Positions 37,845 through 48,195 of a stretch of DNA of 64,000 nt are shown here, piece after piece. Origin of the DNA: Bin55 sp028819195 (GTDB lineage: Bacteria; Pseudomonadota; Gammaproteobacteria; Pseudomonadales; Azotimanducaceae). Location: assembly GCA_028819195.1 (NCBI GenBank), contig JAPPMF010000005.1, positions 1 to 64,000 on the forward strand, given 5' to 3'. The notes beneath the pieces were generated by a model that was given only the letters and a program-made list of their open reading frames with translations, had not been told where the DNA came from and made no database searches. Numbering within the stretch: position 1 is the stretch's first letter; each line of letters opens with the position of its first letter. The position numbers and the translations under genes were made by a program.

Positions 37845-38804
37845 TTATTGCATCCACAATACTAGCGCGCCGGTAATCAAGAGATTGAGTAACGAGAGGG
37901 GAAGCAAGATTTTCCATCCTAATGACATCAATTGGTCGTAGCGAGGACGCGGAATAGCCGCTCGCAACAAAATAAAGAAATTGATCACGAGTAAGAATTT
38001 CAATCCAAACCATACGACTCCAGGTAAGAATCCGAACCCGTGCCAACCACCGAAAAACAGAATAACGATTAATGCTGAAATCAAGATCAACGAAAGATAT
38101 TCGGCAGCCATAATTAGTGCAAACTTCATACCAGAATACTCCGTATGAAACCCTGCGGTCAGCTCATGCTCAGCTTCTGGTAAATCAAATGGTAAGCGAT
38201 GAGATTCAGCTAGTCCGGCAATTACAAATATCACAAGTCCGACACATTGAGGGATGCAGAACCAAAGGTCTTTTTGCGCATCGACGACATCTTTCAGACT
38301 GAAGGAACCGGTGAGTATGACTACGCCGAGAAGTGAGAGACCGATAAAGACTTCATAAGTAACCATCTGTGCAGCAGATCTCAGTCCACCTAAGAGGGAG
38401 TACTTGTTGTTACTAGCGAGACCAGCGAGGAGTACTCCATATACCGCGAGCGAAGACATCGCGAGTACCCAGAGGATAGCGATATTCGAGTCGGCAATGA
38501 TGAGGCCTGGTCCCAACGGCAAAACCACAAAAGCCATGAGCATCGCACCCGCGACAAAGATGGGCGATAGTACAAATAAAACACGATCACCGAATGGTGG
38601 TACCCAGTCATCTTTGGTAATCAACTTGATCGCGTCGGCAACGGATTGCAGAATACCAAACCAACCTACTCGATTAGGACCCAAACGGTCTTGGAAAAAG
38701 CCCAGCGCACGACGCTCCCACCAAACGAGTACAAGTGCTCCTCCCAACGCCCCCATAATGACTGGGAGAATTAGGATGTACGACCAATTAATGCTTTCGA
38801 ACAA
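37845..38804 (-). CDS. nuoH: NADH-quinone oxidoreductase subunit H
   Basis: This is the eight-helix membrane subunit forming the floor of the quinone chamber (319 residues). Diagnostic stretches are the first-loop RRALGFFQDRLGPNRVG, FDLPEAEHELTAGFHTEYSGMKFA with its cluster of acidic residues, and RAAIPRPRYDQLMSLGWK. It starts two bases after nuoG. Confidence 0.97.
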   Translation of the reverse strand: MFESINWSYILILPVIMGALGGALVLVWWERRALGFFQDRLGPNRVGWFGILQSVADAIKLITKDDWVPPFGDRVLFVLSPIFVAGAMLMAFVVLPLGPGLIIADSNIAILWVLAMSSLAVYGVLLAGLASNNKYSLLGGLRSAAQMVTYEVFIGLSLLGVVILTGSFSLKDVVDAQKDLWFCIPQCVGLVIFVIAGLAESHRLPFDLPEAEHELTAGFHTEYSGMKFALIMAAEYLSLILISALIVILFFGGWHGFGFLPGVVWFGLKFLLVINFFILLRAAIPRPRYDQLMSLGWKILLPLSLLNLLITGALVLWMQ

Positions 38805-38806
38805 GA

Positions 38807-41515
38807 CTAACCCTTTGCTATCAGGTTTTCGGAGGTTTTTGATTTTGCCACAAAGTCTGGATCGTGGTCAATTTGATCGAAGCCTACAGTAGAACCCATT
38901 TCACGGAACAAATTAGCCGGAACCCCTATCAAACCCGTAGGTAAACGAGTATCAATTTTTACTTCAAAACTTCCCGTTAACCCGGCAACCTTTGCGCCCA
39001 AACCGACTGCTAAACTGAGTTTTTCGACATCGGCTTGATTAAACAACACAAACGGGACAGGTGATCTTGCTTGTATCGGCCAAGAGTAATTTGACAGTTC
39101 CTCTGAACCAAACACTTGATGAATTGGAAACACTTTTAAAGTACTTTCACCTCGGCCATTGCCTGATGGCTTTTTACTTTCTCGTGGTAGTTTCATCTCA
39201 TTTGGTTTGACGAGCCGCAAACCAGGATCACCACTGACTAATTTGCCACCAACTTCTTGTTGAAATTTAAACACTGACTGGTTGGAATTCCAACCTGGCG
39301 ACCAAGTGTAGGGAATCGTCGCACCATTTTGGGTTCCCGGATTCAAACCTTCCATTGAATAAGAGAGTGGTGTATCGGGATCAACCTTGGTTTTTGGTTC
39401 GTGAATATTCACATCCGCATGCATTGCGGTCCGGCCACTGTATCGATGGGTTTGACGAGGTACTCGTAAGGCGCCTCTGATTCGGTAATCGGCCGAAGGA
39501 GCCACTTCTAGCAATTCCGCATAAGTGCTTTCAGCACATCGATCAAGTAATTCTTCATAGGTATTCCAACCAAGTGGTTTCGCCAGTTTCGTAGCAATCT
39601 CATTAAGCCATTTCCACGCTGACTGAATCTCAGACTTTGCCTCGAATACCTGGAAAAACCGTTGCGCGCGGGATTCATAATTCACCATGGTCCCCGATTG
39701 TTCAACAATGGTCGCTGCAGGAAAGACAACTGTAGCATGTTCGACGGTTGAATGTTCTAGATGATCAAGAACGACAAGTTTCGAATTCTCTAATGCCTTA
39801 TCTAACGTAGCTTTGGATTCGCGTTGATACAAATCATTTTCCATCACAATAGCAGACGATCCAGCGGTAATCCTTGTCAAGGCAGAACTCAGGCTCACGT
39901 CCCCACCGAGTAACGCGACTCCAATGCTGTTAACTTCTGGTGGGACCACAAGTAACGAAGTCTTTACACCTGTATCGTTCAATTTCGCACACAGATGAGT
40001 TGCAGCATGAATCAAGTCTACACTTGCTAACCCGCTACCGGTTATCACTAATGGTCGTTTTGCACTACGGAGTGCTTGCGCAACTTGGTGTGCAAATTGC
40101 TGTTCGTCCGCAGTTTCATCAGTTAGATGATCGGACGCGGTATAAACAACATCAAGAATATCATCGACACTTCCGCTGAACGTGTCCTTGGCAATATCGT
40201 CTAACCGGGTCGCCGCTGGTGTCGCAATAAATAGGGGATTTCGTTCGTGTTGTGCATGATCCCGAACACCCGCATCTTGCCACGTGGGGATTGCCGCATT
40301 CTTCGCTAATTCCAGTGAAACTAGTCGAGTAGCTTGACGGACCGACAATGCAGTTCTCGCGGCTGTGTTCGAAATATCCTCACCAACAATAAAAATTGCA
40401 TCGGCTTGCTCAACTTCTTGCAGCGTTGGCGTGTGAATCTCGTCACTCTGGAGAACTTTGATAATCGCATTCAAAATCTCGAGTTCCTGATCATTCACGC
40501 CAATACAAAAGTTCTCTTTTCCAACCAGTTCTCGGAGCGCAAAGTTATTCTCAAAACTTGCACGTGGCGAGCCGATCCCAATAGTGTGATCGTCGACAAG
40601 CGAAGCCGCTTGTTCTATGGCTCGATCGGGATCGCCGAATTCAAAGGTATCGTCAAATTCTCTAATACCAGCGTGTTTTATGCGCTTGGAGTGATTCACG
40701 AAGTGAGTCCCAAAACGCCCGCGATCGCACAGGAAATAACCATTGATTTCCGTGTGATAACGATTAGTAATTCGCCTAAATTCACCGTACCGTTCTGCCG
40801 GGAATACATTGCAACCGACACTGCAATGTGTACACACCGAAGGCGCAGTCTGCAGATCCCACTTACGAGTGTATGACTGTGCAAAAGGTTTATCGGTAAA
40901 AACACCAGTCGGACAAACTTCCACTAAATTTCCAGCAAACTCACTCTCAAGTGTCCCATCTTCAAAACGTCCGAAGAACATGCGATCACGGGAACCAAGT
41001 GCCGCTAGATCCGTTCCTCCAGCGTAGTCGTCGTAAAAACGCACACAACGATAGCAAGTAATGCAGCGATTCATTTCATGTCCGATAAATGGACCAAGAT
41101 CTTGGTTTTGCCAAGTACGTTTCGGACCTTGGTATCGACGGAAAGAATGCCCGGTCATGACGGTCATATCTTGTAGGTGGCATTCACCACCTTCTTCACA
41201 GACCGGACAATCGTGTGGGTGGTTTTCCATTAACCATTCAATGACAGTCGTCCGAAAGTTTTCGGCTAACGGCGCTTTGAGTGAAATTCGCATTCCATCA
41301 GTGACGGAAGTCATGCACGCCATCATGAGACGGCCTTTCGTATCTTCCTCATTCGCATAACTAATCACCGCGCATTGTCGGCATGCACCGATAGATCCGA
41401 GCGAGGGATGCCAGCAGAAATACGGCAAATCAAGATGTTGAGAAAGTACGGAGTGAAGTAGATTTTCACCCTCGTTTACTTCATGGGCTACGCCATCGAT
41501 AAATAATTTAGCCAT
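38807..41515 (-). CDS. nuoG: NADH-quinone oxidoreductase subunit G
   Basis: This is the large iron-sulfur subunit of the NADH-oxidising arm (902 residues). The N-terminal ferredoxin-like domain has ligands in YFCWHPSLGSIGACRQC, then DCPVCEEGGECHLQDM, a cluster region CITCYRCVRFYDD...EVCPTGVF, and a molybdopterin-oxidoreductase-like segment starting CTHCSVGCN. The C-terminal half is the degenerate oxidoreductase domain found in E. coli NuoG. Length is typical (E. coli 908). Confidence 0.95.
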   Translation of the reverse strand: MAKLFIDGVAHEVNEGENLLHSVLSQHLDLPYFCWHPSLGSIGACRQCAVISYANEEDTKGRLMMACMTSVTDGMRISLKAPLAENFRTTVIEWLMENHPHDCPVCEEGGECHLQDMTVMTGHSFRRYQGPKRTWQNQDLGPFIGHEMNRCITCYRCVRFYDDYAGGTDLAALGSRDRMFFGRFEDGTLESEFAGNLVEVCPTGVFTDKPFAQSYTRKWDLQTAPSVCTHCSVGCNVFPAERYGEFRRITNRYHTEINGYFLCDRGRFGTHFVNHSKRIKHAGIREFDDTFEFGDPDRAIEQAASLVDDHTIGIGSPRASFENNFALRELVGKENFCIGVNDQELEILNAIIKVLQSDEIHTPTLQEVEQADAIFIVGEDISNTAARTALSVRQATRLVSLELAKNAAIPTWQDAGVRDHAQHERNPLFIATPAATRLDDIAKDTFSGSVDDILDVVYTASDHLTDETADEQQFAHQVAQALRSAKRPLVITGSGLASVDLIHAATHLCAKLNDTGVKTSLLVVPPEVNSIGVALLGGDVSLSSALTRITAGSSAIVMENDLYQRESKATLDKALENSKLVVLDHLEHSTVEHATVVFPAATIVEQSGTMVNYESRAQRFFQVFEAKSEIQSAWKWLNEIATKLAKPLGWNTYEELLDRCAESTYAELLEVAPSADYRIRGALRVPRQTHRYSGRTAMHADVNIHEPKTKVDPDTPLSYSMEGLNPGTQNGATIPYTWSPGWNSNQSVFKFQQEVGGKLVSGDPGLRLVKPNEMKLPRESKKPSGNGRGESTLKVFPIHQVFGSEELSNYSWPIQARSPVPFVLFNQADVEKLSLAVGLGAKVAGLTGSFEVKIDTRLPTGLIGVPANLFREMGSTVGFDQIDHDPDFVAKSKTSENLIAKG

Positions 41516-41535
41516 GTCAGTTCAGTCTCAATGGT

Positions 41536-42834
41536 TCACTTGTTTTTGTTGTACGGACACGTCTTGTTTTTGATGTGATATTCAAAATCTTCACAGAAAT
41601 ACTTCAAAGCCGATTGCAACGGTTCGATCGCCCCTGTTGCATGTAAACAAAAGGTATTTCCAGGCGCGCCAATATATAGAGCATTTTGATCCAACAGTTC
41701 TAAATCCCCTTCTTCTCCTTCACCGTTTTCAATCTTTGCCAACAGTTGTTCGACCCAGGGCAAACCTTCTCTGCATGGAGTACAAAAACCACACGATTCT
41801 TGAGCAAAGAAGTGCTGTAAATTCCGCGAAAGATCAACGGGACAAATGGAATCATCCATCAGAATCATGGTCCCGGTCCCCATCCGGCTACCAGCATTCT
41901 GTATGGCTGCATAATCCATAGGAAGATCGAAATGTTCTTCGACCAAGAAATCAGTCGAAGCACCACCTGGAAGAATCCCGCGGAGTTTAAAACCATTCTG
42001 CATGCCACCTGCATGTTCATCAACGATTTCCCTTATAGGCGTTCCCATGGGCAACTCCCAAAGACCGGGTTTGTTTACACGACCGGAAACTCCGTACAGC
42101 TTGGTCCCTGCATCTTCAGTAAGGCCTAAATCTTTATACCATTGAGCACCATTCCGCAAAATCCCCGGTACATTGCAGAACGTTTCGACGTTATTCACGA
42201 TGGTTGGTCTCCCCCACGCCCCACTCGCTGGTGGGAATGGTGGTTTTGAGCGCGGCTGCGCGCGTTTCCCTTCGAGAGCATTCAATAACGCTGTTTCTTC
42301 TCCGCAAATATATCGACCACCAGATGAGTGAATACGCAAATCAAGATTTACATCCGTACCGAAAATCCCTTTACCGAGGTAATTCTTGGCCTTGGCTTCC
42401 TTAATTGCTTCATCTAACGCGCGATAAGCATCAAAGTACTCGCCTCGTAAAAATACGTAGGCTTTCTCAGCTTGAATCGCAAACGAACCAAGGATCATTC
42501 CCTCGATGAGCAAATGGGGATTGAATTCAATCAGATAACGGTCTTTAAAAGTACCTGGCTCCATCTCGTCGCCATTGCATACCATGTACTTGTAGCCTGG
42601 TGTTGCGGGTTCACCTTGTGCAAAACTCCACTTCAACCCAGTTGGGAAGCCGGCACCACCTCTGCCCCGCAAGCCTGCTTCTTTGACTAATTCGATGACT
42701 TCTGTTGGAGTCTTCTGAGATAAAGCGTTGAGCGCTGCGGTGTAACCCCCATGTCGTTCGTATTCAGATATCGAAAGCGGTCCGGCCTGTTCATCAACTA
42801 GTCCAACCATTGGTTGTTTATCTTGTATGGACAT
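41536..42834 (-). CDS. nuoF: NADH-quinone oxidoreductase subunit F
   Basis: This subunit binds NADH and FMN and starts electron transfer. The 432 residues contain the glycine-rich NADH/FMN block (GLRGRGGAGFPTGLKW), CNGDEMEPGTFKDRY, YICGEETALLNALEG, and the [4Fe-4S] ligands in ESCGFCTPCREG. It overlaps the nuoE stop by one base. Confidence 0.97.
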   Translation of the reverse strand: MSIQDKQPMVGLVDEQAGPLSISEYERHGGYTAALNALSQKTPTEVIELVKEAGLRGRGGAGFPTGLKWSFAQGEPATPGYKYMVCNGDEMEPGTFKDRYLIEFNPHLLIEGMILGSFAIQAEKAYVFLRGEYFDAYRALDEAIKEAKAKNYLGKGIFGTDVNLDLRIHSSGGRYICGEETALLNALEGKRAQPRSKPPFPPASGAWGRPTIVNNVETFCNVPGILRNGAQWYKDLGLTEDAGTKLYGVSGRVNKPGLWELPMGTPIREIVDEHAGGMQNGFKLRGILPGGASTDFLVEEHFDLPMDYAAIQNAGSRMGTGTMILMDDSICPVDLSRNLQHFFAQESCGFCTPCREGLPWVEQLLAKIENGEGEEGDLELLDQNALYIGAPGNTFCLHATGAIEPLQSALKYFCEDFEYHIKNKTCPYNKNK

Positions 42835-43322
42835 TACGAGAACCTAGCGAATATTTCGTCTAATTGGTCTAGTTCAACCGGTCCGATCAACTCTTCATTA
42901 ATTTGCATGGTTGGTGCTCGGTCACATGCTCCTAAACAAACGATGGGTAACAACGTAAAACGATCATCTTCAGTGGTCTCACCCATCTGAATACCGAGCT
43001 TTTCCTGCACTTTCTCAATCAACGATTCAGCTTTCATGATGTAGCACGAAACACTATCACAAATCATTATCACATTACGTCCAACTGGACGGCGAAAAAT
43101 CAAGTTATAGAACGTCGCTATACCATCTAGTTTTGCGGCAGACATATCGAGCAGCCGCGCGATGGCTTGTAGACTCTCATCGGAGATCCAACCTCGATGT
43201 CGTTGCACAATCATGAGAGCATCAATCGCCGCTGATTCTCGATCCGGTAAGTGTGAAATTTCCGATTCGATCTCAGCGATTTCTGCGTCGCTCAAATTTG
43301 TAACTAAAAGCTCTTGTATCAT
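42834..43322 (-). CDS. nuoE: NADH-quinone oxidoreductase subunit E
   Basis: This is a thioredoxin-like subunit carrying one [2Fe-2S] cluster (162 residues). The four cysteine ligands are visible as CDSVSC and CLGAC. The N-terminal helical bundle includes ESAAIDALMIVQRHRGWISDE. The four-base overlap with nuoCD and one-base overlap with nuoF show translational coupling. Confidence 0.95.
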   Translation of the reverse strand: MIQELLVTNLSDAEIAEIESEISHLPDRESAAIDALMIVQRHRGWISDESLQAIARLLDMSAAKLDGIATFYNLIFRRPVGRNVIMICDSVSCYIMKAESLIEKVQEKLGIQMGETTEDDRFTLLPIVCLGACDRAPTMQINEELIGPVELDQLDEIFARFS

Positions 43323-45094
43323 CGATCGACGTCTGCCATCACAAAGTCAATACTCGCGATAATGGCAATTAAATCAGCAACCATAAACCCATTACTAATG
43401 AACGGTATCTGTTGCAACGCCGGAAATGAGGGGGTACGAACTCTTGAACGATACGCCATTGTGCCACCGTCGGAAATAGAATAAAAGCTCATCCAACCCT
43501 TAGTTGCTTCGACCAAAGTTGCTGACTCACACGGTGGTACCACGGGACCCCAACTCACATTCAAAAAGTGATGAATCAACGTTTCGATATGTTCCATCGT
43601 ACGTTCTTTGCTCGGTGGTGTTGTCGCTCGATGTTCGGCCTTATACGGACCAGAAGGCATGTTTTCCGCACATTGACGAATGATTCGTAAACTCTGTCGA
43701 ATTTCTTCGACACGAACAAGACATCGATCAAAACAATCGCCGTTGTCCGCAGTCGGAATATCGAACTCAAACTGCTCATAAGAACTATAGGGTCGTTGTT
43801 TGCGTAAATCCCAGGTATGGCCAGTCGCACGAAGGGAAGGACCAGTGATCCCCCAATCGAGACCTTCGGCGGTGTTATAAGCGCCTATTCCTTTGGTACG
43901 CCGCTGTAAGATTTTGTTTTCCATGACCATTTTGTCGTAATGATCCATACGCGCGGGCATGTAATCGCAATAGTCAGTTACCATCTCGTACCAGCCATCC
44001 GGTAAATCTTGACATACCCCGCCAATTCTGAACCAACTAGGATGCATTCGACCACCTGTGATTGCCTCAATAATCGAAAATAGTCGTTCACGATCGGCAA
44101 ACATATAGAAAACCGGCGACATCTGCCCAACATCCTGTGCGAAAGTTCCATAAAACAGTAAGTGGCTAGCGATTCGAAACATTTCCGACAACATGACTCG
44201 GATAACTTGTGCGCGAGGTGGAACGTCTATACCGGTCATTTTTTCTAAGTTGAGGACGTAGGGGAAGTTGTTCATTACACCCCCGAGATAGTCAATGCGA
44301 TCGGTATAAGGAATGTACGTATGCCAGGACTGCCGCTCCGCCATCTTTTCTTGACCACGATGGTGGTACCCAATATCGGGGACCGCTTGAACGATGACTT
44401 CCCCGTCAAGCTGTAAGGCCACTCGAAAAACCCCGTGTACGCTTGGATGGTTTGGACCGAGATTCAAAAACATGAAGTCAGTGTGTTTCGCTGACCGTTT
44501 CATTCCCCACTCTTCCGGAACAAACTTCAAGGCTTCTTGTTGTGCGTCTTGAAACTTATCCGACATCGAGAAGGGATCCATCTCGGTGGCGCGGGCTGGA
44601 TGTTCTTTCCGTAGCGGGTATCCTTCCCACAACGGTGGAGTCAAAATTCGCTGGAGGTTTGGGTGTCCATCAAATTGAATCCCAAACATATCGTAGGCTT
44701 CGCGTTCATACCAGTTCGCGACGGGGTAGATGTGTTCGACAGTCGGTACATGCAAGCGTTGATCACTTAACGCAACTTTTAATCGCAGATCACGATCACC
44801 AGAGACTGAGATTAAGTGGTAAAAAACGGTGAACTCTGAATCAGGTTGATCAGCACGATGCTCACGAAACCGTTCATCAATAGCAGACAAGTCGAATAAT
44901 AGTTCATACGGATTTTCGATATCGTTCTTGAGAAATCGAAGAACGTCGCACAAGTGCTCGGGTTCGACCCAAAGGTTTGGGATTCCGTCGACTGTTTCTT
45001 GATAAACGTATTCCTGGTCAAAGCGATTTCGCAGGGCTGTACTCACATCAGATGCATGCCCACCATCAACGCTAGCTGTGGCTGTATTAGTCAA
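43319..45094 (-). CDS. nuoC: NADH-quinone oxidoreductase fused subunits C/D
   Basis: This is one 591-residue chain combining NuoC and NuoD, the fusion seen in E. coli and many gammaproteobacteria. The C part (about 1-190) includes WYEREAYDMFGIQFDGHPNLQRIL. The D part (about 200-591) begins near DFMFLNLGPNHPSVHG and contains GYHHRGQEKMAERQSW and a C-terminal SFYSISDGGTMAYRSRVRTPSF, forming the quinone pocket with NuoB. It overlaps nuoB by eight bases. Confidence 0.96.
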   Translation of the reverse strand: MTNTATASVDGGHASDVSTALRNRFDQEYVYQETVDGIPNLWVEPEHLCDVLRFLKNDIENPYELLFDLSAIDERFREHRADQPDSEFTVFYHLISVSGDRDLRLKVALSDQRLHVPTVEHIYPVANWYEREAYDMFGIQFDGHPNLQRILTPPLWEGYPLRKEHPARATEMDPFSMSDKFQDAQQEALKFVPEEWGMKRSAKHTDFMFLNLGPNHPSVHGVFRVALQLDGEVIVQAVPDIGYHHRGQEKMAERQSWHTYIPYTDRIDYLGGVMNNFPYVLNLEKMTGIDVPPRAQVIRVMLSEMFRIASHLLFYGTFAQDVGQMSPVFYMFADRERLFSIIEAITGGRMHPSWFRIGGVCQDLPDGWYEMVTDYCDYMPARMDHYDKMVMENKILQRRTKGIGAYNTAEGLDWGITGPSLRATGHTWDLRKQRPYSSYEQFEFDIPTADNGDCFDRCLVRVEEIRQSLRIIRQCAENMPSGPYKAEHRATTPPSKERTMEHIETLIHHFLNVSWGPVVPPCESATLVEATKGWMSFYSISDGGTMAYRSRVRTPSFPALQQIPFISNGFMVADLIAIIASIDFVMADVDR

Positions 45095-45776
45095 TGGCGC
45101 GTTTCTTACCTAATATGTCCTTGGATAGTGGCGCGGTGCCGACAGTTGTTGGTTCAGCAAGCGTGGTCACTTGCATTCTGTCCTCGTTATGTCGATCGCG
45201 TTGACTAGGTGAGTACTTGGTTACTTCCCCGGACTCGGTGAGCATCCACGAAAGTGGCCGAGGTGTGTTCTTAACAGCTTCTTGTAGCAGATTTAAACCC
45301 TGCATGAACGCCTCTGGACGTGGTGGACAACCGGGTACATATACGTCAACGGGTAAAAACTTATCCACACCTTGAACAACGCTATAGATGTCGAACATTC
45401 CTCCAGAATTCGCACAGGAGCCCATTGATACAACCCAGCGAGGTTCAAGTAATTGTTCATAGAGGTGCTGTAGTACAGGTGCCATTTTTCGAAAAACAGT
45501 ACCAGATACCACAATCAGGTCAGCTTGCCGCGGCGTCGCGCGAATCACTTCGGCGCCAAATCGTGAGATATCGTGCCGAGACGTGAAACTTGTTGCCATT
45601 TCGACGTAACAACAGGATAAACCGAAGTTGAAAGGCCAAATGGAATTCGACCGTCCCCATGCGACTAAATCTTCTAATCGAGCCGTGAGAAAACTTTTTC
45701 CAGCTTCTTCGCGATAAACATCGTCAGCTGCCTCCATAGAAGAGTCGACTTCGGCATTTACCAAGCGCCAACGCAT
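45087..45776 (-). CDS. nuoB: NADH-quinone oxidoreductase subunit B
   Basis: This subunit holds the terminal [4Fe-4S] cluster N2 next to the quinone site. The 229 residues have the cluster ligands in GLSCCYVEMA, GSCANSGG and VPGCPPRPEAF. It begins directly after the nuoA stop. The C-terminal tail past LPV/PRPLSW is variable, as in relatives. Confidence 0.97.
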   Translation of the reverse strand: MRWRLVNAEVDSSMEAADDVYREEAGKSFLTARLEDLVAWGRSNSIWPFNFGLSCCYVEMATSFTSRHDISRFGAEVIRATPRQADLIVVSGTVFRKMAPVLQHLYEQLLEPRWVVSMGSCANSGGMFDIYSVVQGVDKFLPVDVYVPGCPPRPEAFMQGLNLLQEAVKNTPRPLSWMLTESGEVTKYSPSQRDRHNEDRMQVTTLAEPTTVGTAPLSKDILGKKRAID

Positions 45777-46190
45777 TCAGAAAGACTCCTGTTTTGCATA
45801 AGCTCGTGGATCCGTGTGCCGCGACTTCACGCCCCAATCTAGTGCGCCCGTTCGCCATTCATATAAGAGCGCGACCAGCAGAATGAAAATGAATACAGCC
45901 GTGGCGATATAACCAAGCCAACCAACTTCATTGAATGCGACCGCCCAAGCGACGATAAATATGGTTTCCAAATCGAAAATCACAAAAAAGATCGCGATCA
46001 GGAAAAATTCCACTGATAAACGCATATTCTCGGCTTCTCCGACCGGTACAATGCCGGATTCGTAGGGAATGTCTTGCGCGCGACCGTGTCTAGATTTCGA
46101 GCCAACAAACCAAGAAAATACTAACGTAATACCGAGGATGACAAAAACCGCGGACGCATAAAGAACAAACGGCAAGATGTCAAGATTCAC
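45777..46190 (-). CDS. nuoA: NADH-quinone oxidoreductase subunit A
   Basis: This is a three-helix membrane subunit (137 residues) and the first gene of the nuo operon. It starts at GTG. The conserved loop PYESGIVPVGEAENMRLSVEFFLIAIFFVIFDLETIF is present (cited here as the region around residues 42-78), with the acidic FDLE motif. The 218-base region upstream, shared with a divergent membrane protein gene, must contain the operon promoter. Confidence 0.96.
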   Translation of the reverse strand: MNLDILPFVLYASAVFVILGITLVFSWFVGSKSRHGRAQDIPYESGIVPVGEAENMRLSVEFFLIAIFFVIFDLETIFIVAWAVAFNEVGWLGYIATAVFIFILLVALLYEWRTGALDWGVKSRHTDPRAYAKQESF

Positions 46191-46408
46191 TGCTGTGTTA
46201 ACGGTGTCTATGATTCTGCCAAACGCGCGTTGTTGAGGATTGTAGACGTTTCATCGGAGAGTTTGTCTCGGTATATTTTAACTAGTGGAACTTGTCTGTA
46301 GATTAACGCATTACAGTGAAATCGAAGGATAATTTTTTTGTTCCGCAATACAAAAACGTGTACTTCTTACAATTTGATACTCAGATCATAAACAAGACTT
46401 GTTAATCA

Positions 46409-46861
46409 ATGGATTCTGACTCCTTCGAAGAAACAATGAAAAATCTCATGAAATCCCGACCGCGATTGGTGTCAATCGCGTCGAGTATTTTGGCAATAAA
46501 CGCGCTGATTCTGTTGATTTGGTGGGTTTTCAGTCCTATCGGAATCCAAAGTAATGGCGCTCAAATGTTTTTTATGGTTGTGTGGCTTGCTGTGAGCTAT
46601 GCCATTTACTATGGACAAGGTTGGGTTCGATACGCGTTGATTTTCATGACAGTGGTGTTTGTCGCAGAAATGTTCAACGCCCGAGAACCTTTCTTTGAGT
46701 TTTTTGCAACAATGAGTTTGGATGAGAAACTCACAAAGATACTTTGTGTAGGATGTATTGTTCTGCTCTTTACGAGAGAATCTAACCAGTGGTTCAAATC
46801 AACACGAGCCACTCGTAAGTCTATTGAGAATGCACATAAGTCGCAAAGTTCTACAACGTAA
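46409..46861 (+). CDS. Four-helix membrane protein of unknown function
   Basis: I do not recognise this 150-residue protein. It starts at ATG 46409, has a charged N-terminal tail (about 25 residues), then four hydrophobic segments around residues 25-45, 52-68, 72-90 and 108-124, and a basic Ser-rich C-terminal tail. It is divergent from nuoA and is followed 23 bases later by another membrane protein gene. Confidence 0.65.
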   Translation: MDSDSFEETMKNLMKSRPRLVSIASSILAINALILLIWWVFSPIGIQSNGAQMFFMVVWLAVSYAIYYGQGWVRYALIFMTVVFVAEMFNAREPFFEFFATMSLDEKLTKILCVGCIVLLFTRESNQWFKSTRATRKSIENAHKSQSSTT

Positions 46862-46884
46862 TCGATCGTTTAAATCGATGTATT

Positions 46885-47298
46885 TTGCTGGGTAACAGGA
46901 TTATCTTTGAGATAGATAGACTGGTGAAATTAAACGATCTCAAAGCCCCGGCAATCGTTGTTCTGTGTGGCCTTATTACACCGTTTTTTTACTCACTTGG
47001 GTTTACTCACCTGACACCACTGTTCCAGATATCCACTGAAAGTCTTACAGCAACTATTGTGTTTAGCAGTGTCCTACATCTAGTGGTTGTAGGATTACTG
47101 ACTTTGCTTAGTTTCGGGCTAGTAAAAATACCGATTATTCATCGCGCAGCAATATTCTCTGCGACGGCGTTGATGACGACTCGAATTTATCAAGTTGTAT
47201 TTGCCGATGGAAATGAACTTGCGCTCGTTCAAGGAAGTACGTTATTTGGTGCTTGTTTTCTGGTTTATGGTTTTTTGTTCTTACGCGCACAAAAGTGA
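46885..47298 (+). CDS. Small membrane protein of unknown function
   Basis: The 137-residue frame opens at TTG 46885; GTG 46924 is an alternative start. It has four hydrophobic segments and a 13-residue charged patch near the N-terminus (EIDRLVKLNDLKA). It may be co-transcribed with the preceding membrane protein. No family is recognised. Confidence 0.55.
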   Translation: MLGNRIIFEIDRLVKLNDLKAPAIVVLCGLITPFFYSLGFTHLTPLFQISTESLTATIVFSSVLHLVVVGLLTLLSFGLVKIPIIHRAAIFSATALMTTRIYQVVFADGNELALVQGSTLFGACFLVYGFLFLRAQK

Positions 47299-47355
47299 AC
47301 TCAACAAATATGATTAGTACATGAAATCTCGATTAGTCTCTGGTTTTAAGTCCTA

Positions 47356-48195
47356 ATGTCAAACGTAGATTTGATTTTCGGCGATTGTCGAGAAGAGTTG
47401 AAGTCGATTGAATCAGATTCTATTGACTTGATAATGACGTCGCCCCCTTACGCGAACAGACGTACTTCTTCTTATGGTGGAATCAAACCCGAAGAATATG
47501 TGGCCTGGTTTCTACCGATTTCGAAAGAATTGCTGCGTGTCCTAAAACCGACTGGAACATTCATCCTAAACATTAAGGAACCCGCAGTTAATGGGGAACG
47601 TCACACTTGTGTTCTTGAATTGGTTTTAGCAATGCGGAAACAGGGTTGGTTGTGGACGGAAGAGTTCATCTGGCACAAGAAAAACTGCTATCCCGGCAAG
47701 TGGCCTAATCGATTTCGCGATGCATGGGAACACTTGTTTCAATTCAATAAGCAACGAAACTTTAAGATGAACCAGGAAGCTGTAATGGTGCCGGTAGGCG
47801 ATTGGTACCAAACTCGGATGAGAACTCTCAACGAGACCGATCGGATACGCGATACATCGAAAGTTGGGAGTGGGTTTGGAAAAAAAGTGGAGAATTGGTT
47901 AGATCGGGACATGGTATACCCGACAAATGTGTTGCACGGTGCCACCGAATGCGGTAATCGTCAACATAGTGCGGTATTCCCAAACTGGTTGCCTGAGTGG
48001 TTCATCGTTTTATTTACCGATCCAAACGATTTAGTTTTAGATCCTTTCGCTGGGTCAGGTACAACACTGTCCGTCGCTTCTAGATTAAATCGCAATGCGT
48101 TAGGTATCGAGATATTTAAACCTTACTGTGAGAATTTACGTGAACAGTTTATTACCGTCATTGACACAGACGAAGAGTGCATCCGTAACGGATGA
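47356..48195 (+). CDS. DNA methyltransferase of a type II restriction-modification system
   Basis: This is a SAM-dependent DNA methyltransferase of 279 residues. The catalytic motif IV is TSPPY (LIMTSPPYANRR, near the N-terminus) and the SAM-binding motif I is DPFAGSGTT (near the C-terminus). That circular order with TSPPY fits the beta class, usually N4-cytosine and sometimes N6-adenine. The target domain between them is 190 residues long. It overlaps the following nuclease gene, as expected for a modification/restriction pair. The recognition site cannot be read from sequence. Confidence 0.9.
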   Translation: MSNVDLIFGDCREELKSIESDSIDLIMTSPPYANRRTSSYGGIKPEEYVAWFLPISKELLRVLKPTGTFILNIKEPAVNGERHTCVLELVLAMRKQGWLWTEEFIWHKKNCYPGKWPNRFRDAWEHLFQFNKQRNFKMNQEAVMVPVGDWYQTRMRTLNETDRIRDTSKVGSGFGKKVENWLDRDMVYPTNVLHGATECGNRQHSAVFPNWLPEWFIVLFTDPNDLVLDPFAGSGTTLSVASRLNRNALGIEIFKPYCENLREQFITVIDTDEECIRNG